Part shown: positions 25,101-33,496 of the stretch, in pieces | How the letters are laid out: every line of letters begins with the position of its first letter | Position numbering within the stretch: the stretch's first letter is position 1 | Source of the DNA: an uncultured Treponema sp. | GTDB taxonomy: Bacteria > Spirochaetota > Spirochaetia > Treponematales > Treponemataceae | DNA: 34,988 bases | Direction: 5' to 3' | NCBI GenBank assembly: GCA_946540605.1 | Contig: CAMNIU010000152.1 | Coordinates: 1-34,988 of the forward strand | Notes under the pieces: generated by a model | What the model saw: only the letters and a program-made list of their open reading frames with translations | The model's database searches: none | What the model was told of the DNA's origin: nothing | Position numbers and translations under genes: made by a program

Positions 25101-26225
25101 ATGTTTTGTAGAAAACTGAAAATATTATCTGCTTTACTTTTACTTACAGTTGTTTCAACTAAAGCCTTTGCCTTAGAGGAATACGTAAGTGATATCTATA
25201 AACAGATAGATGGTTGCTTTACTGCTAAGGATGAAGGTAAATTAAATGATGTACTTTCAAAAAATACAAAAGATAAGTATTATTATTTAATTGAGAATTA
25301 TACACAGAAAAAAATCCGTCGCCTTATCGTAGTTAATGATTACGATTTTGCAATGGAAGCAACACTTGCTCTTATTGAGAATAACCTCGATAATGAAGAA
25401 GCTGTTGAAATGTATTCTGTAATTTCAGATGCATACGAAATTCAACGTAAGCATGAGGCAGAACTTGAGCATCAGCGACAGCTTGAACTTGCCCGAATTG
25501 AAATGGAAAAAGAGAAGCAGCGTGGTAATGTAGAAAAAGAATATGTTTCCGCAGCTAAAACTTCTGGTGGTTCAGTTTATGTAAGTGGAAAGGAAACAAA
25601 ACTTACAAGTTACACCTGGAAGGCTTCTCTTGGAATGATAAATTTACTTCACTTGTTTGATAAACAGGGTGATATAAATTCTCTCCATTATGGTGTAGCA
25701 TTGGACTTTAGATACGAATACACGATGGAGAACAAAATGGCAATAGGAACAGATGCTTTTGTGGGGTTCCAGTTTCTAGGCTTTGCAGAAGATGAAAAAC
25801 TTGTTCCTATGCTCGGAGATGTTGACTTAGCTCTTAAGGCTTCATTTCCACAGGTTTCTAAGAATCTGTTCTTTAGAATGGGTTTTGATACACTGGTTAC
25901 AGGAAAATCAAAAACTGCACCAGATACAAATTCGGTTGTGGGAATGTTCTATTCTCCAACAATCGGTGTAAAGATGGAACGCATACCGCTTGGAGCATTG
26001 AAGTTAGATATTGGTGCGGATTGGCTTGCAGGACATCTATTTATGAAAGATATAAAGGCGGCAGCGGCAGCTTCTATGAATGTAGAGATTCCGTTTGCTG
26101 AAATGGAAAAAGTTAAGTTGAACTTTAATATTGGAGTTAGGGATAAGTTCTTTATTAAGAATGAAGGACTTGAAAATCGAGCAAGCGTAATTATGGCTAT
26201 TGGAGTAGAAAATGTTATTAGATAA
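25101..26225 (+). CDS. Exported coiled-coil/beta-domain protein of the Ig-protein operon, function unknown
   Basis: This 374-residue protein has a signal peptide (KLKILSALLLLTVVSTKAFA, cleaved before LEEYVSD). A helical region up to about residue 110 follows, then a short charged coiled coil (about 113-150; EAELEHQRQLELARIEMEKE). From about 165 a beta-rich C-terminal half runs to the end (LDFRYEYTMENKMAIG, VGFQFLGFA, FFRMGFDTLV). The C-terminal half looks like a small outer-membrane barrel or a beta domain placed next to it. AAGGAG lies 6 bases before its ATG, 16 bp after the Ig-protein gene, and its end overlaps the next gene by 14 bp. The packing implies it works with both neighbours, perhaps bridging the surface protein to the inner-membrane sensor (inference). 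No named family recognised. Confidence 0.75.
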   Translation: MFCRKLKILSALLLLTVVSTKAFALEEYVSDIYKQIDGCFTAKDEGKLNDVLSKNTKDKYYYLIENYTQKKIRRLIVVNDYDFAMEATLALIENNLDNEEAVEMYSVISDAYEIQRKHEAELEHQRQLELARIEMEKEKQRGNVEKEYVSAAKTSGGSVYVSGKETKLTSYTWKASLGMINLLHLFDKQGDINSLHYGVALDFRYEYTMENKMAIGTDAFVGFQFLGFAEDEKLVPMLGDVDLALKASFPQVSKNLFFRMGFDTLVTGKSKTAPDTNSVVGMFYSPTIGVKMERIPLGALKLDIGADWLAGHLFMKDIKAAAAASMNVEIPFAEMEKVKLNFNIGVRDKFFIKNEGLENRASVIMAIGVENVIR

Positions 26226-27678
26226 GCTTAAGAGAATTGTTATTGCATTATTAGTGTTCTTCTTTACAGCTCAGGTTTTTGCGGCAACAACAGATTTGGC
26301 CGTACGCTTTTTGGACAAAGCAAATGAAGCTTTTGAAGAAGATAATATTGAAGATGCTTACAAGTATGTAAACCAGGCTCTTGCGGTTGCAAAGGATGAA
26401 GATTCTCAGGCTAATGTCCTTATCTTTGCACAGACTGTATATAAGGTAAAATTACAGAAGATTCAGCAGAAATATGATGACATGGCACTCATTGATATAA
26501 AGATGAATCTTGAGAAGTACCCTAATGTTGAAAGTACTTCAATTAAGAAACTTATTAAGCAGATTGAAACTGATCAGGAAAATAAAGAAAAGGCTGCACA
26601 AAAGGCCGAGACCGCTGCTCAGCGAAAAGTAGAACAGGAACGCTTTGAAGCTCAGCAGGAATCTATGGAAGCTCAGTCTAAAGCCATTAAAGAGCAGGCA
26701 GAAGCAATGAAAGAGCAGGCTAAGGCTAGTAAGGAACAGGCTGAAGCTACAAAACAGAGCCAGCAGGAAATGAAATCTGCACTTGAAAGTATTGGAACAT
26801 CATTCAATGAAAATGCAAGAGAGCAGAAGCGTTCTACACGAGTAATTGCTTTTTCAATAATTGGAATTGCAATTCTTATCGTGTTTATTGTAATCCTGAT
26901 TATGGTTATTGTTCGCAAGGCTGCTAAAGCTTCTCAGATTCAACAGGAACAGTATGTTCAGGCATTTAAGATGCTGGCTGCAAATCAGAGTCAGACTAAC
27001 CGCCTTATGCTTGGTGGAATTACAGATATTTATGGTGGTAATCCATCTTTAAGAATTGCAGGTTCATCTACCTGGGCTCCGGCTGCTGCTCTTCCAGATG
27101 TTACTTTCTCAGAAGAAGATGAAGAGGAACTTAAACAGCTTGCCATTAAGTGTGAAGAAATTGGTCAGCAGATTGATAATGTAACCGGTCGAAAAAATAA
27201 CTCTAAGAACGTAAGTGAACTTGTTTATAAACTTTCCATTCAGCTTGGTCTCCCACAGGGAATGGCTATGCTCAATTTCTGTGCTTCTATGATTTACGAT
27301 GCCGGATTCCTTGCAATTGACCCTGATCTTCTTGTTGCAACTCAACTTACAGAAGAAGAAAAGAAGGCTATGAAGGAACACGTTAATCTTGCAGAAAAAC
27401 ATCTTGAGTTTGTTCCAAAGAAATACTGGAGTGTATTTGAAGATGCAGCTACAAAGCATCATGAAAATATTGATGGTACTGGATATCCACATGGACTTTC
27501 TGGAGATGAAATTCCACAGATTGCACGCCTTATTCGTGTAGCAGAAAGTTATGTTTCTCTTTCAAGTAAGCGTGCTTACCGCGATGCAATGGATAAGGAA
27601 ACTGCTGTTAATACACTTAAAGAACAGCCAGGAATCTATGATACAGAAGTTGTAGATGCTTTGGATAAAATAGTTTAA
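26212..27678 (+). CDS. Membrane sensor with exported helical/coiled-coil region and degenerate cytoplasmic HD-GYP domain
   Basis: The order is signal sequence (residues 1-25, ends QVFAATTD), TPR-like helices (about 28-115; LDKANEAFEEDNIEDAYKYV) and a long EQAEAMKEQAKASK coiled coil to about 190. One transmembrane helix follows (211-234) and then a cytoplasmic HD-GYP domain (about 300-488). HD-GYP proteins hydrolyse or sense c-di-GMP. HHENIDGTGYP (416-426) is intact and His390 is kept. The usual HDxGK is Tyr362-Asp363-Ala-Gly-Phe, and the usual VAD is VAE, so two metal-site positions and the lysine are changed. The protein may thus be a binding or weakly active relay rather than a normal phosphodiesterase. 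GGAG lies 6 bases before the ATG, and the gene overlaps its upstream neighbour by 14 bp, suggesting coupled translation. Confidence 0.82.
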   Translation: MLLDKLKRIVIALLVFFFTAQVFAATTDLAVRFLDKANEAFEEDNIEDAYKYVNQALAVAKDEDSQANVLIFAQTVYKVKLQKIQQKYDDMALIDIKMNLEKYPNVESTSIKKLIKQIETDQENKEKAAQKAETAAQRKVEQERFEAQQESMEAQSKAIKEQAEAMKEQAKASKEQAEATKQSQQEMKSALESIGTSFNENAREQKRSTRVIAFSIIGIAILIVFIVILIMVIVRKAAKASQIQQEQYVQAFKMLAANQSQTNRLMLGGITDIYGGNPSLRIAGSSTWAPAAALPDVTFSEEDEEELKQLAIKCEEIGQQIDNVTGRKNNSKNVSELVYKLSIQLGLPQGMAMLNFCASMIYDAGFLAIDPDLLVATQLTEEEKKAMKEHVNLAEKHLEFVPKKYWSVFEDAATKHHENIDGTGYPHGLSGDEIPQIARLIRVAESYVSLSSKRAYRDAMDKETAVNTLKEQPGIYDTEVVDALDKIV

Positions 27679-27684
27679 TAGATT

Positions 27685-27722
27685 AGATTGTCACGTCGCC
27701 TGCGACTCCTTGCAATGACGAC
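27685..27722. repeat. Dispersed palindromic repeat (GATTG-CACGTCGCC...GCAATGACG family)
   Basis: This copy lies just after the HD-GYP gene's stop. It begins GATTGTCACGTCGCC and ends CTCCTTGCAATGACG, with GTCGC/GCGAC pairing in the middle. It matches the minus-strand reading of the last unit in the 1226-1378 cluster. It may act as an end-of-operon hairpin. Confidence 0.7.
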
Positions 27723-27766
27723 AAACGATATTAAATATTTGTGCAATTTCTGCCGATAAAGAGAGT

Positions 27767-30106
27767 ATGAAAAAATCATTTTTTTGTACTCTCTTTGTTT
27801 TTTTAACGGCGCTTGCTTTTGCAGATGAAGTAAAGCCTTTATACCGACTCCCTGAAAAAAATCCTGTAAATGCACAGGAAGGTGAAACCGAGCACGAAGT
27901 ATTTCTCGTGGGCTCAGACAACGGACTTTTCAGGGTTACCAACAGAAATTCTGCAATTCCCGTATGGACAGAAAGCCGTGTAGACCAGCTTTTACGCGTT
28001 ACTTTGCCAGATGACAGTGGCGTTATAAAACCGGCCTGGCTTATGCGAACTCAAAAAGGTATTTTTTATAGTAATGACCTTAAGACCTTTGAAGAGCGAG
28101 ATAAGGGTCTTCCATTCCTGACAATCAAAAAATATTCAGAAGGTAAAACGACTCTTGAACTGCAGATTCAGGAACTAAAAGACCTATGTGTTAACCCTCT
28201 TAATAACAGCGAAGTTGTAACAGCAACGAAAGACAGTGTGTTCTTTAGCCGGGATGGTGGACTCACCTGGCAGAATCTTAGTTCTATGAGTAAGAATTCT
28301 CCCGGTGTAAAAGCTGTTGCAGTTGCTACTATAGAAAATCAACCGGTTGTATTTATGGCTCACCCGATATTTGGTCTTTCATTTATTTTGCCAGATAAAC
28401 CTAAGCCGGAATGGCAGGATATTGATGCAGGCTTTGAAAAAATGCCGTCTCTAACTTCGCCAGATGAAATTGCAGATATTCTTCCTGTTGTGCGTACTAA
28501 TGCAGATGGTTCAACTTATACAGAAATCTATATTTCGCAGACTTATATTCCACGAATATACCGCTTGAACTGGCAGGAAAAACAGGCAGAACTGATTTAT
28601 ACAGGTTCTGAACCTACCGATGTTACCGATGGTCTTACAACAATCGATAATGTTCTTTTGTATACAAAGCTCGAAGGTTTTGGTGCAATTGATTTAGATT
28701 CTCTGCAGAGTCCTGGAACTCCAAGTCAGGAAAAAGACTGGCACGATGCCTTTAGTTCCGTTCCTGGAATGATAAATACTGCCTGGATTCCTCAGTCTCG
28801 CAGTGGCTTTGCAAGAGGGCTTCAACTAAATGAACTCTGGCTTTTATATCCTGGAACTATAAATACTCCTTATGCAGAAATTGCTAATGGCCGTAAGAGT
28901 ATTTATGCTTCTGCATATCAGTGCAGCTTCCCCGAGGGAGTTGCCAAGTTTAAGAAGATCGTAAAAGACCGCAATATGAATTCAATTGTAATTGATATGA
29001 AGGATGATTACGGCTTTTTGCGTTATGATTCACATGATCCGCTTGTTCTGGAAAAATGTTCTACATCCGGTTATGCAATTAAAGACCTTAATAAATTTAT
29101 TGAAGAATTCAAAAAAGAGAATATCTATCTTGTAGCACGAATTGTAACTTTTAAAGACCGTTCTCTTTCAAAATATAAAAACGGAAAATATGCAGTCTGG
29201 GACAAAAAGCTTAATAAACCATGGCTTGGAATTAAGGGCTCAGAAGATGTCCTTGATGAAGAAGGTAACCCGACTGGAAATAAAGAAACAACTTATTATG
29301 ATGAGCAGTGGGTAGATCCGTATTCAGAAGAGGTTTGGGAATATAATGTTGCAATTGCAAAAGAGCTTGTTGCCCGTGGCTTTGATGAAATTCAGTTTGA
29401 CTATATCCGCTTTCCTACAGATGGATTAAATCTTTATAATGCTCAGTACCGCTGGCAGGATAAGGGGATGGATAAGGAATCTGCCTTGATTTCGTTCCTT
29501 TCTTATGCGCGTGCAAATATTCAGGCTCCAATTGGTATTGATATTTATGGTGCGAACGGCTGGTACAGAAGTGGTACCCGTACAGGTCAGGATGCGGAAA
29601 TGCTTGCAGAGTATGTTGATGTAATTGGCCCGATGTTCTATCCAAGTCACTTTGAGCAGACTTTCCTTAATTATGCTCCTGTGGCAGACCGTACTTACCG
29701 CATTTACTATTATGGTTCGTTCAGAAATACAGTACTTTGTCGTAACCGTGCAATTATTCGTCCGTGGGTTCAGTCGTTCTATCTGAATGTAAGCTACGAC
29801 AGACTTTATTATGATTCAGATTATATAAAGAAGCAGTTCTTTGGTGTTCGTGATTCTCTGGACCGCGGCTATATGTGCTGGAATAATTCTGGTGAATATG
29901 GAACGACACCACCTGATATTAGTGAAACTGATAAATTTATAGGAACAACCGCAGAAGCAAGCAGGGAATTCCGTAAACCTGCAATTGGTGATACAATGAA
30001 GCCCCTTTATGTAGATTCGGATGTTTCTGTATTAGATAGTATTCTTTCGCCGTATCGCGAAGAAAATACAACAGTATTCCGTCCGTTCTTAAAAGTAATG
30101 CCATAA
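27767..30106 (+). CDS. DUF4015-type putative glycoside hydrolase with N-terminal beta-propeller-like region
   Basis: A signal peptide (KKSFFCTLFVFLTALAFA, cleaved before DEVKPLY) precedes a ~350-residue beta-rich region. That region holds an Asp-box-like SRDGGLTW near residue 162 and sequences reminiscent of sialidase or photosynthesis-factor propellers. From about residue 375 (KSIYASAYQC) to about 690 is a TIM-barrel-like DUF4015 domain: NSIVIDMKDDYGFLRYDS, NIYLVARIVTFKD, FDEIQFDYIRFPTDG, PIGIDIYGANGWY and DVIGPMFYPSH. The acidic FDYIRFP strand is the likely active-site region. The substrate is unknown; a polysaccharide is expected from the fold. AAAGAGAG serves as a ribosome site. The mnmE gene follows 12 bp after the stop, so the two are probably co-transcribed, an unexpected pairing. 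Confidence 0.83.
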   Translation: MKKSFFCTLFVFLTALAFADEVKPLYRLPEKNPVNAQEGETEHEVFLVGSDNGLFRVTNRNSAIPVWTESRVDQLLRVTLPDDSGVIKPAWLMRTQKGIFYSNDLKTFEERDKGLPFLTIKKYSEGKTTLELQIQELKDLCVNPLNNSEVVTATKDSVFFSRDGGLTWQNLSSMSKNSPGVKAVAVATIENQPVVFMAHPIFGLSFILPDKPKPEWQDIDAGFEKMPSLTSPDEIADILPVVRTNADGSTYTEIYISQTYIPRIYRLNWQEKQAELIYTGSEPTDVTDGLTTIDNVLLYTKLEGFGAIDLDSLQSPGTPSQEKDWHDAFSSVPGMINTAWIPQSRSGFARGLQLNELWLLYPGTINTPYAEIANGRKSIYASAYQCSFPEGVAKFKKIVKDRNMNSIVIDMKDDYGFLRYDSHDPLVLEKCSTSGYAIKDLNKFIEEFKKENIYLVARIVTFKDRSLSKYKNGKYAVWDKKLNKPWLGIKGSEDVLDEEGNPTGNKETTYYDEQWVDPYSEEVWEYNVAIAKELVARGFDEIQFDYIRFPTDGLNLYNAQYRWQDKGMDKESALISFLSYARANIQAPIGIDIYGANGWYRSGTRTGQDAEMLAEYVDVIGPMFYPSHFEQTFLNYAPVADRTYRIYYYGSFRNTVLCRNRAIIRPWVQSFYLNVSYDRLYYDSDYIKKQFFGVRDSLDRGYMCWNNSGEYGTTPPDISETDKFIGTTAEASREFRKPAIGDTMKPLYVDSDVSVLDSILSPYREENTTVFRPFLKVMP

Positions 30107-30118
30107 TAAGAGGACGTT

Positions 30119-31585
30119 ATGACTCCTAATCAGTACACACCGGAAGAACCAATCTCATCTATTGCAACAGCCTTAGCACCTGCTGCACTCGGAATTGTAA
30201 GAGTGTCAGGTAAGGGCTGTATTGAACTTGTGAGCAAAGTATTTTCTCGCCCTAAGGCACTGCTTGCGGCAGCGGGGAATACTCTGGTTTATGGTTGGAT
30301 ACAAGAGGTGGTTGAGTCTTCCGAAACCACTAAAGTCTCTAAAATAGACGAGGTTATGCTTGCTGTGTATCGTGCTCCAAAAAGTTTTACCGGCGAAGAT
30401 ATGGTTGAAGTCTTTTGTCACGGTGGGCCTGCGGTTGTAATGGCAATTCAAAACCTTATGCTCAAAATCGGGTTCCGTCAGGCTAACCGCGGTGAATATA
30501 CCTTCCGTGCTTTTATTAATGGAAAAACTGACCTTACACGAGCAGAGGCTGTAAAAGAAATTATTGATTCACATACTGATGTTTCGCGCTCTCATGCAGC
30601 AGGAAGACTCGCTGGCTCTCTGTTTACTGAGATTGATTCCATTAAAAAACTTATAGTTGATACGCTCGCCGCCATTGAGGTTGAAATTGAATATCCTGAG
30701 GACGAGGAAACTATTGCAGACTCCTTTGATCGTGAAGATATTGAAACTGCGGCGAGAAGACTTGAGGCGCTGGTGGATTCGTGGCGCGGCGAAAAGTTGT
30801 ATCAGGATGGCGCGAGGGTAGTATTGGCGGGGCGCACGAACGCGGGTAAGTCTTCGTTGTTTAACGCTATATTAAAAGAAGAACGCGCAATTGTAAGCGA
30901 CATTGAGGGAACGACTCGCGACTGGCTGGAAAGCTGGGCGAGCATTAACGGTATTCCGGTGCGTTTGTTTGATACGGCTGGTTTGCGACAGACTAATGAT
31001 GTTATTGAAGCGCAGGGTGTAGAAATAAGTCGAAATCTTGTGCAGGATGCGGACGTTGTTTTGTACCTTGTGGATGGAACTCAGGGAATGAATGATGAGG
31101 ACCGTGAATTTATTGAAAAGTGTGAAGAGCCGCTGATTGTTGTTTTGACGAAGAGTGATAAAATAGGGGAAGCGGCTCAGGCACAGCCTTCGCCGAGACT
31201 CGCTAAAAACAGTCCACTGGACTGTTTTTGCCCTGTTTCACAGGGCCGCTCCCTATCTCCCGCATCCTGCAAAATATCTTCTAAAACCGGCGAAGGCATG
31301 GCAGAACTTTTTGCACAAATCTATGGCATATTAACTGCTGGCATTGCAGGCGCAGCTACGGAACGTTCGCAGGCTGGACTTGGTTCTGCACGTCAAAAAG
31401 AGGCTGTTGCTGCGGCACTTGAGAGTGTACGACACGCATTGGTTTCGGCTGATGACAATTATACTCTGGATGCTGTGGTTCAGGACCTGGAAGATGCACT
31501 GGATTCTCTCGGTGAAGTTACAGGTGATGTTACTCCAGATGATGTTCTTGGCAGCATTTTTGCGAACTTTTGTGTGGGTAAATAG
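30119..31585 (+). CDS. mnmE: tRNA uridine-5-carboxymethylaminomethyl(34) synthesis GTPase MnmE, with in-frame insertion
   Basis: MnmE, with MnmG, modifies the wobble uridine of certain tRNAs. The order is an N-terminal tetrahydrofolate-binding domain (from ISSIATALAPAALGIVRVSG), a helical domain, then the inserted G domain with P-loop GRTNAGKSS (Lys244), GTTRD switch I, DTAGLR and LTKSD (G4). A G5 SSKTGEG follows, and the C-terminal FCVGK has the conserved cysteine. At 488 residues it is longer than the usual ~450-460. The extra length lies between G4 (Asp347) and G5 (about Ser387), where E. coli MnmE has about 18 residues. The encoding DNA is palindromic and unlike the rest in composition. 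The active-site motifs are intact, so the protein is probably functional. RBS: AGAGGA before the ATG. Confidence 0.95.
   Translation: MTPNQYTPEEPISSIATALAPAALGIVRVSGKGCIELVSKVFSRPKALLAAAGNTLVYGWIQEVVESSETTKVSKIDEVMLAVYRAPKSFTGEDMVEVFCHGGPAVVMAIQNLMLKIGFRQANRGEYTFRAFINGKTDLTRAEAVKEIIDSHTDVSRSHAAGRLAGSLFTEIDSIKKLIVDTLAAIEVEIEYPEDEETIADSFDREDIETAARRLEALVDSWRGEKLYQDGARVVLAGRTNAGKSSLFNAILKEERAIVSDIEGTTRDWLESWASINGIPVRLFDTAGLRQTNDVIEAQGVEISRNLVQDADVVLYLVDGTQGMNDEDREFIEKCEEPLIVVLTKSDKIGEAAQAQPSPRLAKNSPLDCFCPVSQGRSLSPASCKISSKTGEGMAELFAQIYGILTAGIAGAATERSQAGLGSARQKEAVAAALESVRHALVSADDNYTLDAVVQDLEDALDSLGEVTGDVTPDDVLGSIFANFCVGK
31164..31255. repeat. Palindromic insertion inside the mnmE coding sequence
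   Basis: Three nested or adjacent stems are visible: AAAAACAGTCC (31205-31215) with GGACTGTTTTT (31219-31229), GCCCTGT (31230-31236) with ACAGGGC (31240-31246), and an imperfect outer stem TAGGGGAAGCGGC (31164-31176) with GCCGCTCCCTA (31245-31255). It keeps the reading frame and encodes roughly EAAQAQPSPRLAKNSPLD and following residues between G4 and G5. It resembles a mobile palindromic repeat captured in a permissive surface loop. Confidence 0.75.
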
Positions 31586-31590
31586 TCGGA

Positions 31591-31619
31591 TTGCGAAAAC
31601 CTTTTAATTCCATTAAAAT
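31591..31619 (+). promoter_or_regulatory. Promoter for glmS
   Basis: TTGCGA at 31591-31596 and TAAAAT at 31614-31619 are separated by exactly 17 bp, just after the mnmE stop. The ATG at 31652 follows a CAGGAGAAA ribosome site. The 66-bp leader is too short for a glmS ribozyme and none is seen. Confidence 0.6.
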
Positions 31620-31651
31620 ATTTATATTAAAAACATACAGGAGAAATTTTT

Positions 31652-33496
31652 ATGTGCGGCATTGTCGGCTACGTTGGAAATAAAATGGCATCTCAGGTGC
31701 TTATTAATGGTTTGAAAAAGCTTGAGTACCGTGGATATGATTCTGCAGGAATTGCTATTCTTGAAGGCGACGATATTCTTGTGCGCAAATGTAAGGGCGC
31801 TCTTAAATTTCTGGAAGAAAAAATTGCCGGCGAGGTAATTAAAGGCTCTGTTGGAATTGGTCATACACGCTGGGCTACTCACGGTGAGCCTAGTGATACT
31901 AACAGCCATCCTCATACAAATATGGATGGTACTATTTCTATCGTTCATAATGGTATTATTGAAAATTATGCTGAGCTGAAGGCTAAGCTGCAGGCTCAGG
32001 GAATTGTATTTAAATCTCAGACTGATACTGAAGTTGTTGTTCATCTGCTTGATCAGAAGTACAAGGCAACTGGTGATATTTTTAAGGCTTTGATAGAAAC
32101 TCTTCATATTCTTGAAGGTTCATATGCTATTGAAGTTCTCTGTAAGGATTATCCTGACCGTATTATTGCTGCACGTAAGGAAAGTCCGCTTGTAGTTGGT
32201 CTTGGTAAGGGTGAAAACTTTATAGCATCTGATGTTCCGGCTTTGCTTGAGCATACCCGCGATGTTTACTATCTTGGTGAGCGCGAACTTGCTGTTTTGT
32301 ATACTGACCACGTAGATCTTTTTAATTTTGAAGGCGAAAAAATAATCAAAGAACCAAGTCACGTTGAATGGGATATTGATGCGGCAGAAAAGGGTGGTTA
32401 TGAACACTTTATGATTAAGGAGATTCATGAGCAGCCTAAAGGTCTTACTGATACTATGCGTCCACGCATTGTTAAGGATGGCAGCGGTAAACCAACTGAT
32501 GTTTATTTTGAAGAAAACAAGATGGATGATGCCTGGAAAAAGGCTGGCCGTGTAGTTATTACTGCCTGCGGTACTGCTTACCATGCCGGTGTTGTTGCAA
32601 AGTATGCTTTTGAAAAGATTGCCCGAATGAAGGTTGATGTTGATGTTGCTTCTGAGTTCCGCTACCGTGACCCTATTCTTGATAAAGATGATATTTTTAT
32701 TGTAGTTTCTCAGTCTGGCGAAACTGCTGATACTTTGAGTGCTTTGCGTCTTGCTAAGGCTCAGGGACTTAAGGTTGTTGCAATTACTAACTGTGTTGGT
32801 TCTACTGTAAGCCGTGAAGCTGATGATGTAATATACACATTGGCTGGTCCTGAAATTGCAGTTGCTTCTACTAAAGCTTATACAACTCAGCTTGTATGTT
32901 TGTTCCTGCTTGCTGTAAAAGCTGGTAAACTTCGTGGCACTTTGAGTGACGAAGATGCTACAAAGCTTTTGTGCGAACTTGAAAGCATTCCTGCTAAGGT
33001 TCAGGAGATTCTCGACGGTAAGGATGTAATACAGAAGTTTGCAAGCCAGCAGTTCAACAAGGATAAAATTTTCTACATTGGCCGCCAGTTTGATAGCGCA
33101 ACATCTTTGGAAAGCGCATTGAAGCTTAAGGAAGTTTCATACATGCATTCTGAAGCATTTGCTGCCGGTGAACTTAAGCATGGTCCTATTGCTTTGATTG
33201 ACCCTCAGACTCTTGTTGTAGCAATTGCAAGTGAGCCAAAGCTTTATGATAAAATTGGTTCGAATATGGTTGAAGTAAAAAGCCGTGGGGCAACTGTTAT
33301 GGTAATTACTCAGGATGCAGGAGATGCTTTTGAAGGCAAGGCTGATTTAGTATTTAAGATTCCTGAATGTTCTTCTACTTTGGCATCATTGCTTACTATT
33401 ATTCCAGCCCAGTTGTTTGCATATTATTGTGCAATTATGCGCGGCTTTAATCCGGATAAGCCAAGAAACCTCGCAAAGAGTGTTACTGTAGAGTAA
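31652..33496 (+). CDS. glmS: Glutamine--fructose-6-phosphate aminotransferase (isomerizing)
   Basis: GlmS makes glucosamine-6-phosphate from fructose-6-phosphate and glutamine, the entry step to UDP-GlcNAc for peptidoglycan. The N-terminal class II glutamine amidotransferase domain starts MCGIVGYVGN with Cys2 as nucleophile after Met removal, followed by LEYRGYDSAGIAI and HTRWATHGEPSDTNSHPH. Two SIS sugar-isomerase domains follow (ITACGTAYHAGVVAKY, VVSQSGETADTLSALR, SEAFAAGELKHGPIALI), and the C-terminus is the conserved KSVTVE. The 614-residue length is normal. It has its own promoter and a strong ribosome site. A hairpin repeat of the GATT...AATGACA family lies immediately after the stop. 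Confidence 0.98.
   Translation: MCGIVGYVGNKMASQVLINGLKKLEYRGYDSAGIAILEGDDILVRKCKGALKFLEEKIAGEVIKGSVGIGHTRWATHGEPSDTNSHPHTNMDGTISIVHNGIIENYAELKAKLQAQGIVFKSQTDTEVVVHLLDQKYKATGDIFKALIETLHILEGSYAIEVLCKDYPDRIIAARKESPLVVGLGKGENFIASDVPALLEHTRDVYYLGERELAVLYTDHVDLFNFEGEKIIKEPSHVEWDIDAAEKGGYEHFMIKEIHEQPKGLTDTMRPRIVKDGSGKPTDVYFEENKMDDAWKKAGRVVITACGTAYHAGVVAKYAFEKIARMKVDVDVASEFRYRDPILDKDDIFIVVSQSGETADTLSALRLAKAQGLKVVAITNCVGSTVSREADDVIYTLAGPEIAVASTKAYTTQLVCLFLLAVKAGKLRGTLSDEDATKLLCELESIPAKVQEILDGKDVIQKFASQQFNKDKIFYIGRQFDSATSLESALKLKEVSYMHSEAFAAGELKHGPIALIDPQTLVVAIASEPKLYDKIGSNMVEVKSRGATVMVITQDAGDAFEGKADLVFKIPECSSTLASLLTIIPAQLFAYYCAIMRGFNPDKPRNLAKSVTVE

Noticed and set aside
31205-31229. Rho-independent terminator (stem followed by T-run) inside mnmE
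   Set aside because: The reading frame continues to the conserved G5 motif and the FCVGK end, so it is treated as an inserted palindrome that is read through.
31586-31651. glmS ribozyme/riboswitch upstream of glmS
   Set aside because: The gap is only 66 bp, largely filled by a promoter and ribosome site; the expected pseudoknotted core is not seen.
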